A program made the translations under genes and the position numbers. A stretch of DNA of 64,000 nucleotides from Patiria pectinifera (lineage: Eukaryota > Echinodermata > Asteroidea > Valvatida > Asterinidae), in contig CM057129.1 in the NCBI GenBank assembly GCA_029964075.1, forward strand, positions 17,041,430 through 17,105,429, given 5' to 3'. The notes under the pieces are model-generated. The model saw nothing but the letters and a program-made list of their open reading frames with translations. It did not search any database and had not been told where the DNA came from. Positions within the stretch are counted from its first letter, which is position 1. The number at the start of each line of letters is the position of its first letter. This document shows, one piece after another, positions 38,801 to 44,290 of this stretch.

Positions 38801-41693
38801 AAAGAGGTACATCTAACTGGCAGGTACACCTGGAATATCAATCACCTACAGTCAAATGTCTTTTATCGAATTAACAAGGGAATTTTTAACTGTTAAAAAC
38901 ACTTACTTAGGCCTAATTGATTTGGACTGCTGTGATTTTTAAAGCAATTTTTTTCCCAACAATGTACATTTTCAAGGGGGACTTTAATAGGGAAAATCAT
39001 TTGGGAACAACTACATGTAGTTGTCAAGTCCCTACATTCACAGTGGTTTTGTGAAGAGATGCTATATTTTCCATGTTTAAATAATCAGGATACAAAGGTG
39101 AACACTGAGCTATGGTGCAACATGTATTCTGAATGTCAAGATACATGTATGGAAAATGTAATTTTCAGTGGACACACAAATTTACAACCGATTAAGGGCT
39201 AGGATTAGCGCTGGCGATACTGATTTTTTTTTTTGATGGATAATGGACTGAGCATTCGGTCAAAAAGTCAAAACAAGTCGGGAATTTGTAGATTTCCAAC
39301 GATTTTGTTCAACAATTTTACTTCAGGTTTTGTGAAACTTTCCTCCACATTGGCGCAAGCGCAGCGTGTACTGCGCGACGCATGCTGCGCGATGTGGCGC
39401 AGAATGCAGCGGTGTTTTGTTGGCGGTTTAACAACCCCAGCATGATGGACTCTCGAACAATAAGAATGGGTAAACTGTCTCAGGCATGACTGTTTATTAC
39501 AAGTCTGAATTCCACGTGGCAAACGAATCATTCCCAACATGCCCAAGGCCACAATGTTGGCAAGCAACATTACAAATATTGGAAACCTTGAAAAAAGGCA
39601 GTCGGAGAGGATATGGGTTTTCATTTCTCAATGATCACAAGGGCAAACTTATGTGGTAATTTTTTCCTGTTGAATAAGTACGTGACTGCTTGTTTGAACC
39701 AGAGTTGGGGGAGAGCTAGTCCGAAAATTTGGGACTCTCAGTACTGTGTATGAGAGTCCCAAAACTTAAGGTATTGAAAACATGCACAACAAGAAACTAG
39801 ACTGGCACCTAAAACAACCAGTCCAACACAGCTTCAGTACTGCATCAATCAACCATGCCAAAAGAATTTAAGAAACATGTGGCATGAAGCGGGCACTAGT
39901 CTCAATTCACTACACATTTCTCCATAGTCAAGCCACCAGACTATTGACACTAAATGAAGAGAACAGTCTTTTCAAATAGTTGGACCATGGTTGGACATGT
40001 ACCAGTCTAGTATTTAGCCCCATTTTGAAATCACTTGACTTCCCTCTCATGTGCAAAATATTGAAGAAAAGTCTCCCTTAAAAATTAAAATTCAGTCTGC
40101 AAACTTGGTTGGTGAAATACTGAGGACATTTTCTTTGCTCCAGTGGAATTTTTGGAGAAATTTGCTGGCTAAACTGTGAGTAAAGTGGGCCTGATTTAGT
40201 TTTGCACGTTTCAGAGCACTCCAGAGCCCTGTCTGGGGGAGAGCATACACACACCTCTACCAATGTTGCAGTTGAGTCCATCACAAGTCCGGTCACAAGT
40301 AAATCACAAGTCCTTCCACTAGTGCAGTCACAGGTGACAAAAGATCAACAATAACATAGTTCATGTGGACAGCTTGTCACTGGATAAAACTTGTGATGGA
40401 CTTGTAAGAACTTGTGGACTTGACTATACTTTGCATTGTACATTCCAAATTACAACTGTACCTGGAACTCATCCTTATAATTTATATTGAAGTTCCCAGG
40501 ATTACACAATTTGCTTGTTCTTTTGGAGGAGTCAATGGTAAAATTGTATGTCAGTTTGCACAAATATTTGTTTAGTAATCATTATCTAAGAATACATGTA
40601 TGTATTATGATGATACTAAACTGTTTTTTTTGAAGTACGTTGTTTAGTCCTACTCTTGCATTTACATTTATGTAAAAAAAAAAATCTATACGAGTAGAAC
40701 TTGCAGTTGCATCATCCTGAGGAAACAACGTTCCAACCTGACGCTACTACTTCGGTGGTTTCTCAGTCCTGGATTCATGTCTTATCATCATGTTTGCAAT
40801 GACTGACCTTCATTGAGATGATATATGAGGAACAAAGTGGCATCAGATTGCAACATTCTTTCCCATCCTGAACCTCTTTGTGTTTACCACATTATTTAGG
40901 AAATGGCTGTACTTTTTTTGTCATTATGGCAGCCGTGACATGATTTCCAAAGATCTTCTATAATTGTGGCACTGCAAAAAAACATGGCTAATCTACATCA
41001 CATTTATTGCACACTCTGCAAGAACGCATTGTCAGGTCTGGGAACCAAACGACCGACTGCCATAATTACGAACCTCATTCGCGGGTAATTACAGATTGAA
41101 ATTTATATAATTAAAAAGGCATTTATCTCAGAATCTCAGAAAGTTGACCGGATGGATATCGCCGCTAGGCATCATCATCCAGTTTAAAAGACCATGAAGG
41201 CATGAATGAGAAGAAAAAAAACTGCATTAGAAAAATAGTATTTGCAAATATTCATATTCAATATCAAGGTGTGCATCTCATGATCTGGCATAATTCAACT
41301 TACTGTCTTTGTGTTTGGACTTTTTGGACCCCCTCCGCTGTCATTTCGTCTTCTTGTGTCCAACATCCCTTCACCTCCAACCACATTTCCTCTACTATTT
41401 GTACCAATCTGGACACCTGAGCCCGCACCGCAGCTTTTTAAGTCCACGGTTCCAGTCCCGTAAGAGGTCTGGCTACCGAACCTGAACCTCTCCACATTGC
41501 CGCTGTGTGGAGTAGGCGAGCTTCCCCGCGGTGATGTCTCGTTGGACCCGCGGAACACTCCCCCACCGCTTTCATCTTCGGAGTCGCTCATGGAACTCTT
41601 CGTTCTCCGATCCCCGCTCTGTTTATCGGTGTAATCTCGCTTTGGGGGGTGGGGAGCCTTCTTCCCCTGAATCTTTCGAAATAGTTTTTCCAT
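8620..41693 (-). CDS. SHB-like: SHB-family SH2 adaptor protein, whole spliced gene (8 coding exons, 559 aa)
   Basis: Gene-level entry. Coding exons in order of translation: 41304-41693, 23891-24038, 22975-23067, 21954-22046, 15276-15752, 12968-13142, 11702-11821, 8620-8803. Together they give 1680 bp, or 559 residues plus stop, close to the length of vertebrate SHB. Every junction is GT/AG and phases match (0,1,1,1,1,2,2). Layout seen: basic/proline N-terminus with PPKRDY; seven YxxP motifs at Tyr137, 171, 202, 233, 259, 329 and 382; linker GEKIDPNMSLDQQ; SH2 domain about 459-555 with YLVR and a C-terminal KGAEHMALLHPV. Known for the family: cytoplasmic adaptors downstream of receptor tyrosine kinases; the SH2 domain binds phosphotyrosine and phosphorylated YxxP sites recruit Crk-type adaptors. 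The order and the linker ahead of the SH2 match SHB closely. Which of the vertebrate paralogues SHB/SHD/SHE/SHF it matches best is not decided; it is probably the pre-duplication form. Untranslated exons are not determined. Confidence 0.9.
8850..9258 (-). mobile_element. tRNA-derived SINE
   Basis: Read on the minus strand the head starts near 9258 (GTGGTCCAATGGTTACGG, A-box-like) and carries a B box GGTTCGAATCC at about 9200. The body GAGCAAGGCACTTTACCATT follows, and it ends in GCGCTATATAAGACTCCG. The same head-body-tail order is seen at 10612-10970 (+) and 21163-21452 (-). Confidence 0.7.
9609..10113. mobile_element. two-module inverted-repeat element, copy 1
   Basis: Module 1 (9609-9932) has 17-bp ends GATCCTTGTCATTTGAT / ATCAAATGACAAGGATC and a CpG-rich, GCGCG-containing interior. 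A TATATAA-rich linker follows. Module 2 (9953-10113) is a large hairpin from CAAATATTGAGTGGC to GCCACTCAATATTTG, with CGGCTTCGCCTCG at its tip. The same order recurs at 33976-34440. No coding capacity. Confidence 0.55.
10612..10970 (+). mobile_element. tRNA-derived SINE
   Basis: Head GTGGCCTCATGGTCTGG (A-box region) and GTTGTGGGTTCGAGTCC (B box), then CCCTTGGGCAAGGCACTTTG, ending in GAAGCGCTATATAAGCACCA and a TTATTATT tail. These pol III promoter boxes and the tail are diagnostic for SINEs. Confidence 0.75.
11702..11821 (-). CDS. SHB-like: SHB-like adaptor, coding exon 7 (N-terminal half of SH2)
   Basis: 120 bp; acceptor GCCAACAG, donor AA|GTGAGT (phase 2). It encodes FYHGKLSRIEAEKLLKPC then KECSYLVRQSESAQKDYSLSL. 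This is the first half of an SH2 domain: FYHG replaces the usual WYHG; SR at the start of helix A; the YLVR arginine (residue about 485) is the invariant phosphotyrosine-binding residue. CKECSYLVR is characteristic of the SHB family. All residues needed for phosphotyrosine binding appear present. Confidence 0.9.
11994..12140. mobile_element. short MITE with ~40-bp inverted ends
   Basis: AAGCCC..GATTTTACCGGTTCACCGGA at the left pairs with TCCGGTGAACTGGTAAAATC..GGGCTT at the right. 147 bp, lying in the intron between coding exons 6 and 7 of the SHB-like gene. Confidence 0.6.
12588..12657 (-). pseudogene. tRNA-Ser(AGA)-like sequence
   Basis: On the minus strand: CTCGGTGGTCGAGTGGTAAG (acceptor/D-arm), an anticodon loop CTAGAAA as in tRNA-Ser-AGA, and TGGGTTCGAGTCCCA (perfect T arm), ending CCCGAG. 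The anticodon stem is imperfect and the long variable arm of a true tRNA-Ser is missing, so it is more likely a decayed tRNA copy or SINE head than a working gene. Confidence 0.45.
12968..13142 (-). CDS. SHB-like: SHB-like adaptor, coding exon 6 (linker before SH2)
   Basis: Acceptor TATCTCTCTCTCAG, donor AG|GTTAAT (phase 2). It encodes residues 402-458: a Lys/Arg/Ser stretch KEKKNAVSRSGASTPDNSRR, then RKHEVQGEKIDPNMSLDQQ. The last part matches the vertebrate SHB pre-SH2 segment ILGERVDPAVPLEKQ directly ahead of the SH2 domain, which fixes its place and order in the protein. RRNSPKKP contains SP and basic residues, a plausible Ser/Thr-kinase or nuclear-signal-like patch (inference). Confidence 0.85.
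13143..15275 (-). other. SHB-like intron 5: CpG-rich inverted-repeat remnant, otherwise nothing recognised
   Basis: About 13320-13660 holds an inverted pair (GGATCCTCTAC / GTAGAGGATCC with flanking GGAAGCA / TGGAAGC) around a GCGCG-rich centre, probably another MITE. The remainder to 15275 shows no exon or known repeat. Confidence 0.4.
15276..15752 (-). CDS. SHB-like: SHB-like adaptor, coding exon 5 (YEEP, YDNPWEW, YDQPWEW)
   Basis: Acceptor CTGTTTTTTCCAG; donor G|GTGGGG, chosen over an upstream CAG|GTCTT because only phase 1 joins exon 6. It encodes residues 243-400. Three YxxP sites are visible: QYEEPPD (Tyr259), GEYDNPWEWRS (Tyr329) and DDYDQPWEWIQ (Tyr382). YDQPWEW is a signature of SHB/SHD/SHE/SHF proteins, where it is normally single; here it is doubled about 53 residues apart, each copy preceded by RPQ. 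Between the sites lie acidic, Pro- and Ser-rich, probably unstructured stretches. The antisense strand is also open across this exon because of its composition, not because of a second gene. Confidence 0.85.
15934..16165. mobile_element. MITE, GGGTCATTCTATAAAT family, diverged copy
   Basis: Starts CAGGGTCCACTTTTCC and ends GACCCTAAATTTATAGAATGAC. Interior words (CACTTGAAAGGCAAATTAC) match the reverse of TTTGCCTTTCAACT in the copy at 21593-21851. Confidence 0.5.
16801..17329. mobile_element. MITE with 26-bp perfect inverted ends
   Basis: GGGTCATTCCACCGGGTTGG at 16801 is mirrored by CCAACCCGGTGGAATGACCC ending at 17329, and pairing extends to ACACA/TGTGT. The interior repeats ATGTTACATCC / GATGTAACAT with GGACAC several times. 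529 bp, no transposase. Confidence 0.65.
17895..18200. mobile_element. MITE, GGGTCATTCTATAAAT family, copy carrying a 24-bp tandem repeat
   Basis: Starts GGGTCATTCTACAAAT. The flanks inside (GAATGCACTTCTTAC, AGTTTGAAGTCATTTTTGAT) match other family members, but 17916-18055 is a tandem array of a 24-bp unit GGTCCGCTAATCCACTTTAT plus 4 bases. The right end is eroded. Confidence 0.55.
17916..18055. repeat. 24-bp tandem repeat, 6 units
   Basis: Six consecutive units beginning GGTCCGCTAATCCACTTTAT, differing mainly in the last four bases (CCTG, CAAG, CCAG). The sixth unit is diverged. Confidence 0.8.
18481..18721. mobile_element. MITE, GGGTCATTCTATAAAT family
   Basis: Ends GGGTCTTTCTATAAATTTTG and CAAAATTTATAGAATGATCC are inverse copies. 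241 bp. Confidence 0.6.
21163..21452 (-). mobile_element. tRNA-derived SINE
   Basis: Minus-strand head near 21450 (CCAATGGTTGTTGTGTTCGA), B box GGTTCGAATCC, body GGGCAAGACACTTAACTACA, and tail AGCGCTTTGAGACTTTTGG near 21200. A sister copy of 8850-9258. Confidence 0.65.
21593..21851. mobile_element. MITE, GGGTCATTCTATAAAT family
   Basis: GGGTCATTCTATAAAT at the left and ATTTATAAAATGACCC at the right. The CCTGTTCCTGTTACCTTGG interior is shared with 18481-18721. 259 bp, 103 bp downstream of coding exon 4 of the SHB-like gene in the direction of transcription (minus). Confidence 0.65.
21954..22046 (-). CDS. SHB-like: SHB-like adaptor, coding exon 4 (93-bp cassette, second YSLP motif)
   Basis: 93 bp, phase 1-1, acceptor TTGCCGTAG, donor C|GTAAGT. 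It encodes TKHHITEEGWDPNRMAIP followed by EDDYSLPYDVIK (Tyr233). Its ending is nearly identical to those of exons 2 and 3 (DDYSxPYxxxK), while its first half has diverged. The acceptor has a weaker pyrimidine tract than the other exons, which could make the exon optional. It is too short for ordinary ORF listing; I found it from the repeated motif and matching phases. Confidence 0.75.
22290..22520 (+). mobile_element. SINE-like sequence
   Basis: Contains GTGACCCGGGTTCAAATCAC (B-box-like GGTTCAAATC) followed by GTGGGTTTTCC and GGGGTTTTCCTCCCACC, a body word common in SINEs of marine invertebrates. The A-box region is not clear. Confidence 0.45.
22975..23067 (-). CDS. SHB-like: SHB-like adaptor, coding exon 3 (93-bp cassette, YSLP motif)
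   Basis: 93 bp, phase 1 at both ends, bounded by TCTCAAG and A|GTAAGT. It encodes MRSGFLPDDGPIPNQPY followed by ADDDYSLPYDLVK; Tyr202 is in a YxxP context. It has the same length, phase and C-terminal motif as exon 4 and resembles the second half of exon 2 (SGILPP..NPNRPFAEDDYSVPYEIVK against SGFLPD..IPNQPYADDDYSLPYDLVK). As a symmetric exon it could be skipped or duplicated without breaking the frame. An in-frame ATG-like start further upstream in the intron has no family support. Confidence 0.8.
23891..24038 (-). CDS. SHB-like: SHB-like adaptor, coding exon 2 (YCDP and YSVP motifs)
   Basis: The acceptor is a pyrimidine tract ending CTGCAG, read in phase 0 from CCC ATT GTT; the donor is C|GTAAGT (phase 1). 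It encodes residues 131-179. It opens with VLDDYCDPKD, equivalent to the ADDYSDPFD motif of vertebrate SHB, and ends with AEDDYSVPYEIVK, the first of three similar tyrosine motifs encoded at exon ends. The phases join exactly to exon 1 upstream and exon 3 downstream. The two tyrosines (137 and 171) both fit YxxP, the Crk SH2-type consensus. Confidence 0.85.
25221..25445. mobile_element. MITE with TGGGCCCAATTTCAC ends
   Basis: TGGGCCCAATTTCACGGCGC at the left and GGGTGAAATTGGGCCCA at the right. Arms continue through CTGCTAAGCACAAA and AGTCTGGCTTATAAAGCAGG. 225 bp. The same GCTAAGCAC words occur in a decayed form near 12230-12360. Confidence 0.7.
25740..26200 (+). repeat. dispersed repeat, family P, copy 2
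   Basis: Shares with 33390-33790 the blocks GCTGGAAAAACCAAGAAAAA, TAGTCTGGTTCC and GGGAACCAG, and with 1-380 (reverse) the GTCGGCCGACCA half-palindrome and TTTTCTTGAAAATGACTTCA. Confidence 0.6.
26290..26580 (+). repeat. dispersed repeat, family Q, copy 1
   Basis: Matches 49840-50100 in order: ATCAAACTAGAGTCAAG, AAAACTGACCTTTTT, GGTGCCATGCAATTCAGCGT and GTTATCGCCATCTTTAATTT followed by TTGCGTTTTGTCGT. No coding capacity. Confidence 0.5.
28391..29061. mobile_element. nested inverted-repeat element
   Basis: Outer ends TAACCCTAACCACC and GGTGGTTAGGGTTA. Long inner arms at about 28520-28655 and 28885-29010 pair closely (AGTCAAGTCCCACGCGC, GGATGCTGGCACGT, GCGAAGCCGCGAGGGCCTTT and their reverses). 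The centre is GCGCGCCATGGCGCGCG-rich. No ORF. Confidence 0.65.
30239..31290. mobile_element. nested MITE cluster, CTATAGTCCATCATTTG family plus an inserted AACCCTAAC-type element
   Basis: AGCTATAGTCCATCATTTG at 30242 and 30831 and the reverse at 31084 and 31268 mark several copies or halves. The AACCCTAAC-type element (about 30498-30830) interrupts the first copy, and CTATAGTCC resumes directly at its right edge, so the insertion order can be read. Confidence 0.55.
32030..32055. repeat. (ACATGT)n palindromic simple repeat
   Basis: GTGTACATGTACATGTACAT continued. Shorter runs of the same self-complementary word occur at about 20105-20135 and 27055-27110 and throughout the window. Confidence 0.7.
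32581..32930. mobile_element. MITE-like element with AGTCTCCGGTTTCTGGTATG arms
   Basis: AAAGTCTCCGGTTTCTGGTA near 32597 is mirrored by TACCAGAAACCGGAGACTTT near 32896, each preceded outward by a homopolymer and AGGCC/GGCCT. Opposed reading frames here are artefacts of the repeat. Confidence 0.5.
33390..33790 (+). repeat. dispersed repeat, family P, copy 3
   Basis: GCTGGAAAAACCAAGAAAAA, TAGTCTGGTTCC, GGGAACCAGACTAGCTGGC and CCAACGATGGT..ACCATCGTTGG (imperfect palindrome) in the same order as 25740-26200. Confidence 0.6.
33976..34440. mobile_element. two-module inverted-repeat element, copy 2
   Basis: Module 1 (33976-34269): AATCCCCGTCATCTGATTGG / CCAATCAGATGACGGGGATT ends and a GCGTGCGCGTGCAC-rich centre. 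A TATATAAAATAAATAAAATA linker follows. Module 2 (about 34290-34440): a hairpin with CGGCTTCGCCTCGCCTCG at the tip and ATGTTCCATTCCCAC / GTGGGATGGAACA arms. Same order as 9609-10113. Confidence 0.55.
41304..41693 (-). CDS. SHB-like: SHB-like adaptor, coding exon 1 (residues 1-130)
   Basis: Open from the ATG at 41693 to a consensus donor GTAAGT whose first base is 41303; it ends in phase 0 after NTKT. The start MEKLFRKIQGKKAPHPPKRDY was chosen because it parallels the basic opening and PPxRPDY of vertebrate SHB (MAKWLNKYFS..). An in-frame ATG 23 codons upstream (41762) is possible but gives a stretch without family resemblance. The remainder is Ser/Gly/Arg rich, low complexity, with several SP dipeptides (TSPRGSSP), a likely disordered region. 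The next intron is 17.3 kb, the longest in the gene. No YxxP motif occurs here (the one tyrosine context is YTDK). Confidence 0.85.
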
Positions 41694-41940
41694 TGTGGCT
41701 GAACAGTTGATAGGCTCATAGGAGAATGTTGCGTGTATTTCACATACAGCTGTTGTTTTCACCTCCTCTACTTTTGTGTGGATTTTTGCTTTTACACGGC
41801 TGATTCATTTCCTGGATCCGCGTAGTCTGGTCAACGACCAGACCAGCGCATTATGAAGTGCACACAACCGAAGTCCGAAACCAGATCACTTTACTTGCGG
41901 GGAAAATTTATCGCATGCATGATGGGAAGGCAATGGCGGC
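41694..41940. promoter_or_regulatory. shared divergent promoter, SHB-like / TMEM186-like
   Basis: The two host genes start in opposite directions from this interval. It contains an ATGGCGGC core (41933-41940) resembling the YY1 site often found just downstream of TATA-less starts, and no clear TATA box. The interval is richer in GC and CpG than the AT-rich introns around it (seen by eye, not measured). The transcription start sites themselves cannot be read from the sequence. Confidence 0.45.
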
Positions 41941-42003
41941 GCCCATGATCGAGCTGACGCGAAAAACTGCGGCAAAGTAGTTTTCAGTTTTAGTCAACGG
42001 TTA
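41933..42003 (+). other. probable 5' untranslated first exon of the TMEM186-like gene, with a 15-codon upstream ORF
   Basis: A consensus donor GTAAGT starts at 42004 and pairs with the strong acceptor TTTTTTTTTCTAACAG ending at 43042. This would make a 1039-bp intron in the 5' UTR. Within the exon, an ATG at 41933 opens a 15-codon reading frame (MAAPMIELTRKTAAK) that stops at 41980 before the donor. The 5' boundary is unknown and the exon is inferred from splice signals only. Confidence 0.4.
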
Positions 42004-42265
42004 GTAAGTTTGAAATGTTAATAACCTGATGTTAAATAATACTTTCGAATTAAGTCCATCATGTCCATGCGAATAAGATGCATACCGTGTCGTGAAAGTT
42101 TACGCAACTTGACACATGGAACTGCCTGAGTACTGCAGTGCAGGCTTGACAATGACAGCTTGATATACATCTTAGTACATCTCGTTGTGCGTGGACTGAC
42201 GGAGCAGTTCATATTACGTGTAGAATGCAGTATCATGACACAGTTTTTCACTAGCTTGAGTATTA

Positions 42266-42329
42266 AACTCCAGCTGACATGCTCATATTCATTCACATGT
42301 GAATGAATATGAGCATGTCAGCTGGAGTT
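42266..42329. repeat. perfect 64-bp palindrome without spacer
   Basis: Every base from 42266 to 42329 pairs with its mirror around 42297/42298 (centre CACATGTG, arms of 32 bp). Outside it AGCTTGAGTA and TACTCAAGCT extend the symmetry after a small slip. It lies in the inferred 5' UTR intron of the TMEM186-like gene. Confidence 0.85.
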
Positions 42330-43114
42330 ACTCAAGCTGTTTTTCACCATTTTTCGATCTCACTGGTGGAAAGAACTGGCCTTCAGTGCAATGACCCATA
42401 CATGATCTATCAACCATGTCCAAAAAAGTTAAAGTTTATTTAGCAGGGAAAATATAAAAAATGTTGAAGCATTTACTGAGAAAACAATTAGAACTGTTCA
42501 GACCACTCACATAGGGTTTGTGCACAGGGTGTCAAGTGATGTCCATGTATGGAGTTCTTTCTTCACTGATTGTCATACATAGCAGATACATTGATTTTAA
42601 AAAGGATACTGTTACGACTGCATAATACTATTTGTTCCCAAGTTTTGTTTTTGTTAGAAAACGCATAAAAATTGTAATATGGCCTACTCCTCAAATTTGC
42701 TTTTAAAATTTTACTCTCCTTTTTCTGTATATTCTGGTTTGAATCTGATTTCCATGATGTAGGCCTTCTGTTTTGGTCTCTGAGTACTTAGTGCCTTCTA
42801 ACATTGTCTAATTCAAGAAAAAGTCTCTGAGTCTGTTGATGTCAGCCATGTCTCATTTTCACATTTGTCTTCTGCCATTGAATTTCCTTAACCCTATTCT
42901 GTCAATACTTTGAACATGTTTGACCATCATATTGTTTTAATGAATTTAAAAAAAAAAATAGCTGCTGTACATTTGTTAAATTGATGCTAATACTTCTCAT
43001 TTGCTGAATGTAAACTAAGTTTTTATTTTTTTTTTCTAACAGGAACACAACTGAATGTCCAGATTAAGGTTGAATTCAACGAACTTTATCAAGTTTGTCA
43101 CTCTTTAGTACAAA

Positions 43115-43912
43115 ATGTTTGCAATACTCCGGCGATTAAATACCTCCACCCATCGATTGGCGCTTGGCTTCTTGCACCACCCTGTTGCTTCAGAGACTCC
43201 TCACACAAGAAGATGGGTTCAAATCTGCTTGTTCCATCAACAGAGATTAAGTCATATCTCAACCACTGGAGGCAATGCTGGACTTTTGTCAAGAAACATT
43301 TGTTCAACATTTCCAGCAGTCTTCCAAGCGCAACAGCCAGCAAAGTCCCATTCCAGCTCTGGAGCTCCAGTGGAAAAAACGACCTTGGACGATGGCAAAA
43401 GTAACATCTGTGAAAAGGAGTATACAACTGTCTACTGTTTTCCAGGAATGAGATATCTACGAGTTATTTCCCGCTTTAAACTTGCACAAACGCTCTTTAC
43501 CGTGGGCATAGCGCCACCAATGTGGTACCTGCACACAATAGGACTGATCACCGAATACCAGCTGTTGTACTCACTCTCAGTGGCGACCTTTGCTTTAGTG
43601 ATGCTGTACGGCATGAGTTTTTTCCTTCGTCGCATCATTGGGTTTATCTACCTTCACCGAAACAGGGACAGCATTAAAATAGCCCACATGAACTTCTGGG
43701 GGAGGAGGAGGGACCAGACTATTCCACTGTTTGATGTGATTCCCATTGGGGAGACTGGGGAGAGGACTAGTGAGATCCTCATCAGGTTGAGACGTTACAG
43801 CACTAAAGAAAAGTTGTATTTCAGTCTCAAGTACGGAACGATCACAAACCAAGAGAATTTTTGTGAGATTTTTGGTGACTTTAATTCCCTGACCAAGTCA
43901 TCAAATAAATAG
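43115..43912 (+). CDS. TMEM186: TMEM186-like mitochondrial membrane protein (265 aa)
   Basis: Intact single-exon reading frame. The first ~100 residues are Arg/Ser/Thr/Leu-rich with few acidic residues (MFAILRRLNTSTHRLALGFL), fitting a mitochondrial targeting sequence. The conserved core starts at VYCFPGMRYLRVISRFKLAQ, followed by two hydrophobic segments (about 123-143 and 150-170), FFLRRIIGFIYL, then HMNFWGRRRDQTIPLFDVIP and a C-terminal RLRRYSTKEKLYFSLKYG. This pattern (YxFPGxRYxRxxSRxKLxQT, two membrane spans, FWGxRRD, YSxxEKLYF) is that of TMEM186, known from human work as an inner-membrane component of the MCIA complex that assembles respiratory complex I. It is longer than human TMEM186 (213 aa), mainly at the N-terminus. 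It lies divergent from the SHB-like gene. The identification rests on recalled family sequence, not a search. Confidence 0.8.
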   Translation: MFAILRRLNTSTHRLALGFLHHPVASETPHTRRWVQICLFHQQRLSHISTTGGNAGLLSRNICSTFPAVFQAQQPAKSHSSSGAPVEKTTLDDGKSNICEKEYTTVYCFPGMRYLRVISRFKLAQTLFTVGIAPPMWYLHTIGLITEYQLLYSLSVATFALVMLYGMSFFLRRIIGFIYLHRNRDSIKIAHMNFWGRRRDQTIPLFDVIPIGETGERTSEILIRLRRYSTKEKLYFSLKYGTITNQENFCEIFGDFNSLTKSSNK

Positions 43913-43954
43913 ATACAAATTTCAATTTTTTTTATTGGAGTATGTAAACTTCAC

Positions 43955-43960
43955 AATAAA
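43955..43960 (+). terminator. polyadenylation signal of the TMEM186-like gene
   Basis: AATAAA 43 bases after the stop codon, in AT-rich sequence. An earlier AATAAA overlaps the stop codon region at about 43905. Confidence 0.55.
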
Positions 43961-44290
43961 ATTGCATGCAAAATCTATGCAAAACCAAGATTAAAGTAAG
44001 CATGAGTTATATTTCCAATTTGTCAAATTTAAAATAACCTGATCAATACCCATTGCATGGGTATGCTTTATCAAAAGTAGTTAACTGTCAGATTGAGAGC
44101 TCATCAATTCAAAAAATTTGCAAATCGAAATGAGGCCTGTATGAACAGAGGGAGCATTATATGTCAGATACGAGTGTTTCACTACCACCGTTTTTGGTTT
44201 TGTCTTGATTTCCTCACCCTGTTCTCAATTTACAAACATGAACTTGACTATAATTTGCTGATAATGGCCAATTGCTTTGAAACAAAATAA

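Larger units (their letters stand above)
24039..41303 (-). other. SHB-like intron 1 (17.3 kb)
   Basis: The exon on each side joins in phase 0, so no extra coding exon is required. I looked for further DDYSxPY-type cassettes on the minus strand and saw none with splice sites. Beyond the elements listed separately it holds a small MITE-like unit at about 38118-38394 (ATGTTTAGCGTCC / GGGGACGCTAAACA ends) and a dispersed repeat around 35690-36330. The rest is unassigned AT-rich sequence. Confidence 0.55.

Noticed and set aside
42018-42296. 92-codon minus-strand reading frame upstream of TMEM186
   Set aside because: It overlaps the perfect palindrome, has no known domain and lies inside the inferred intron.
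43432-43852. Minus-strand reading frames within the TMEM186-like gene
   Set aside because: Antisense shadows; the plus-strand protein has recognisable conserved blocks.
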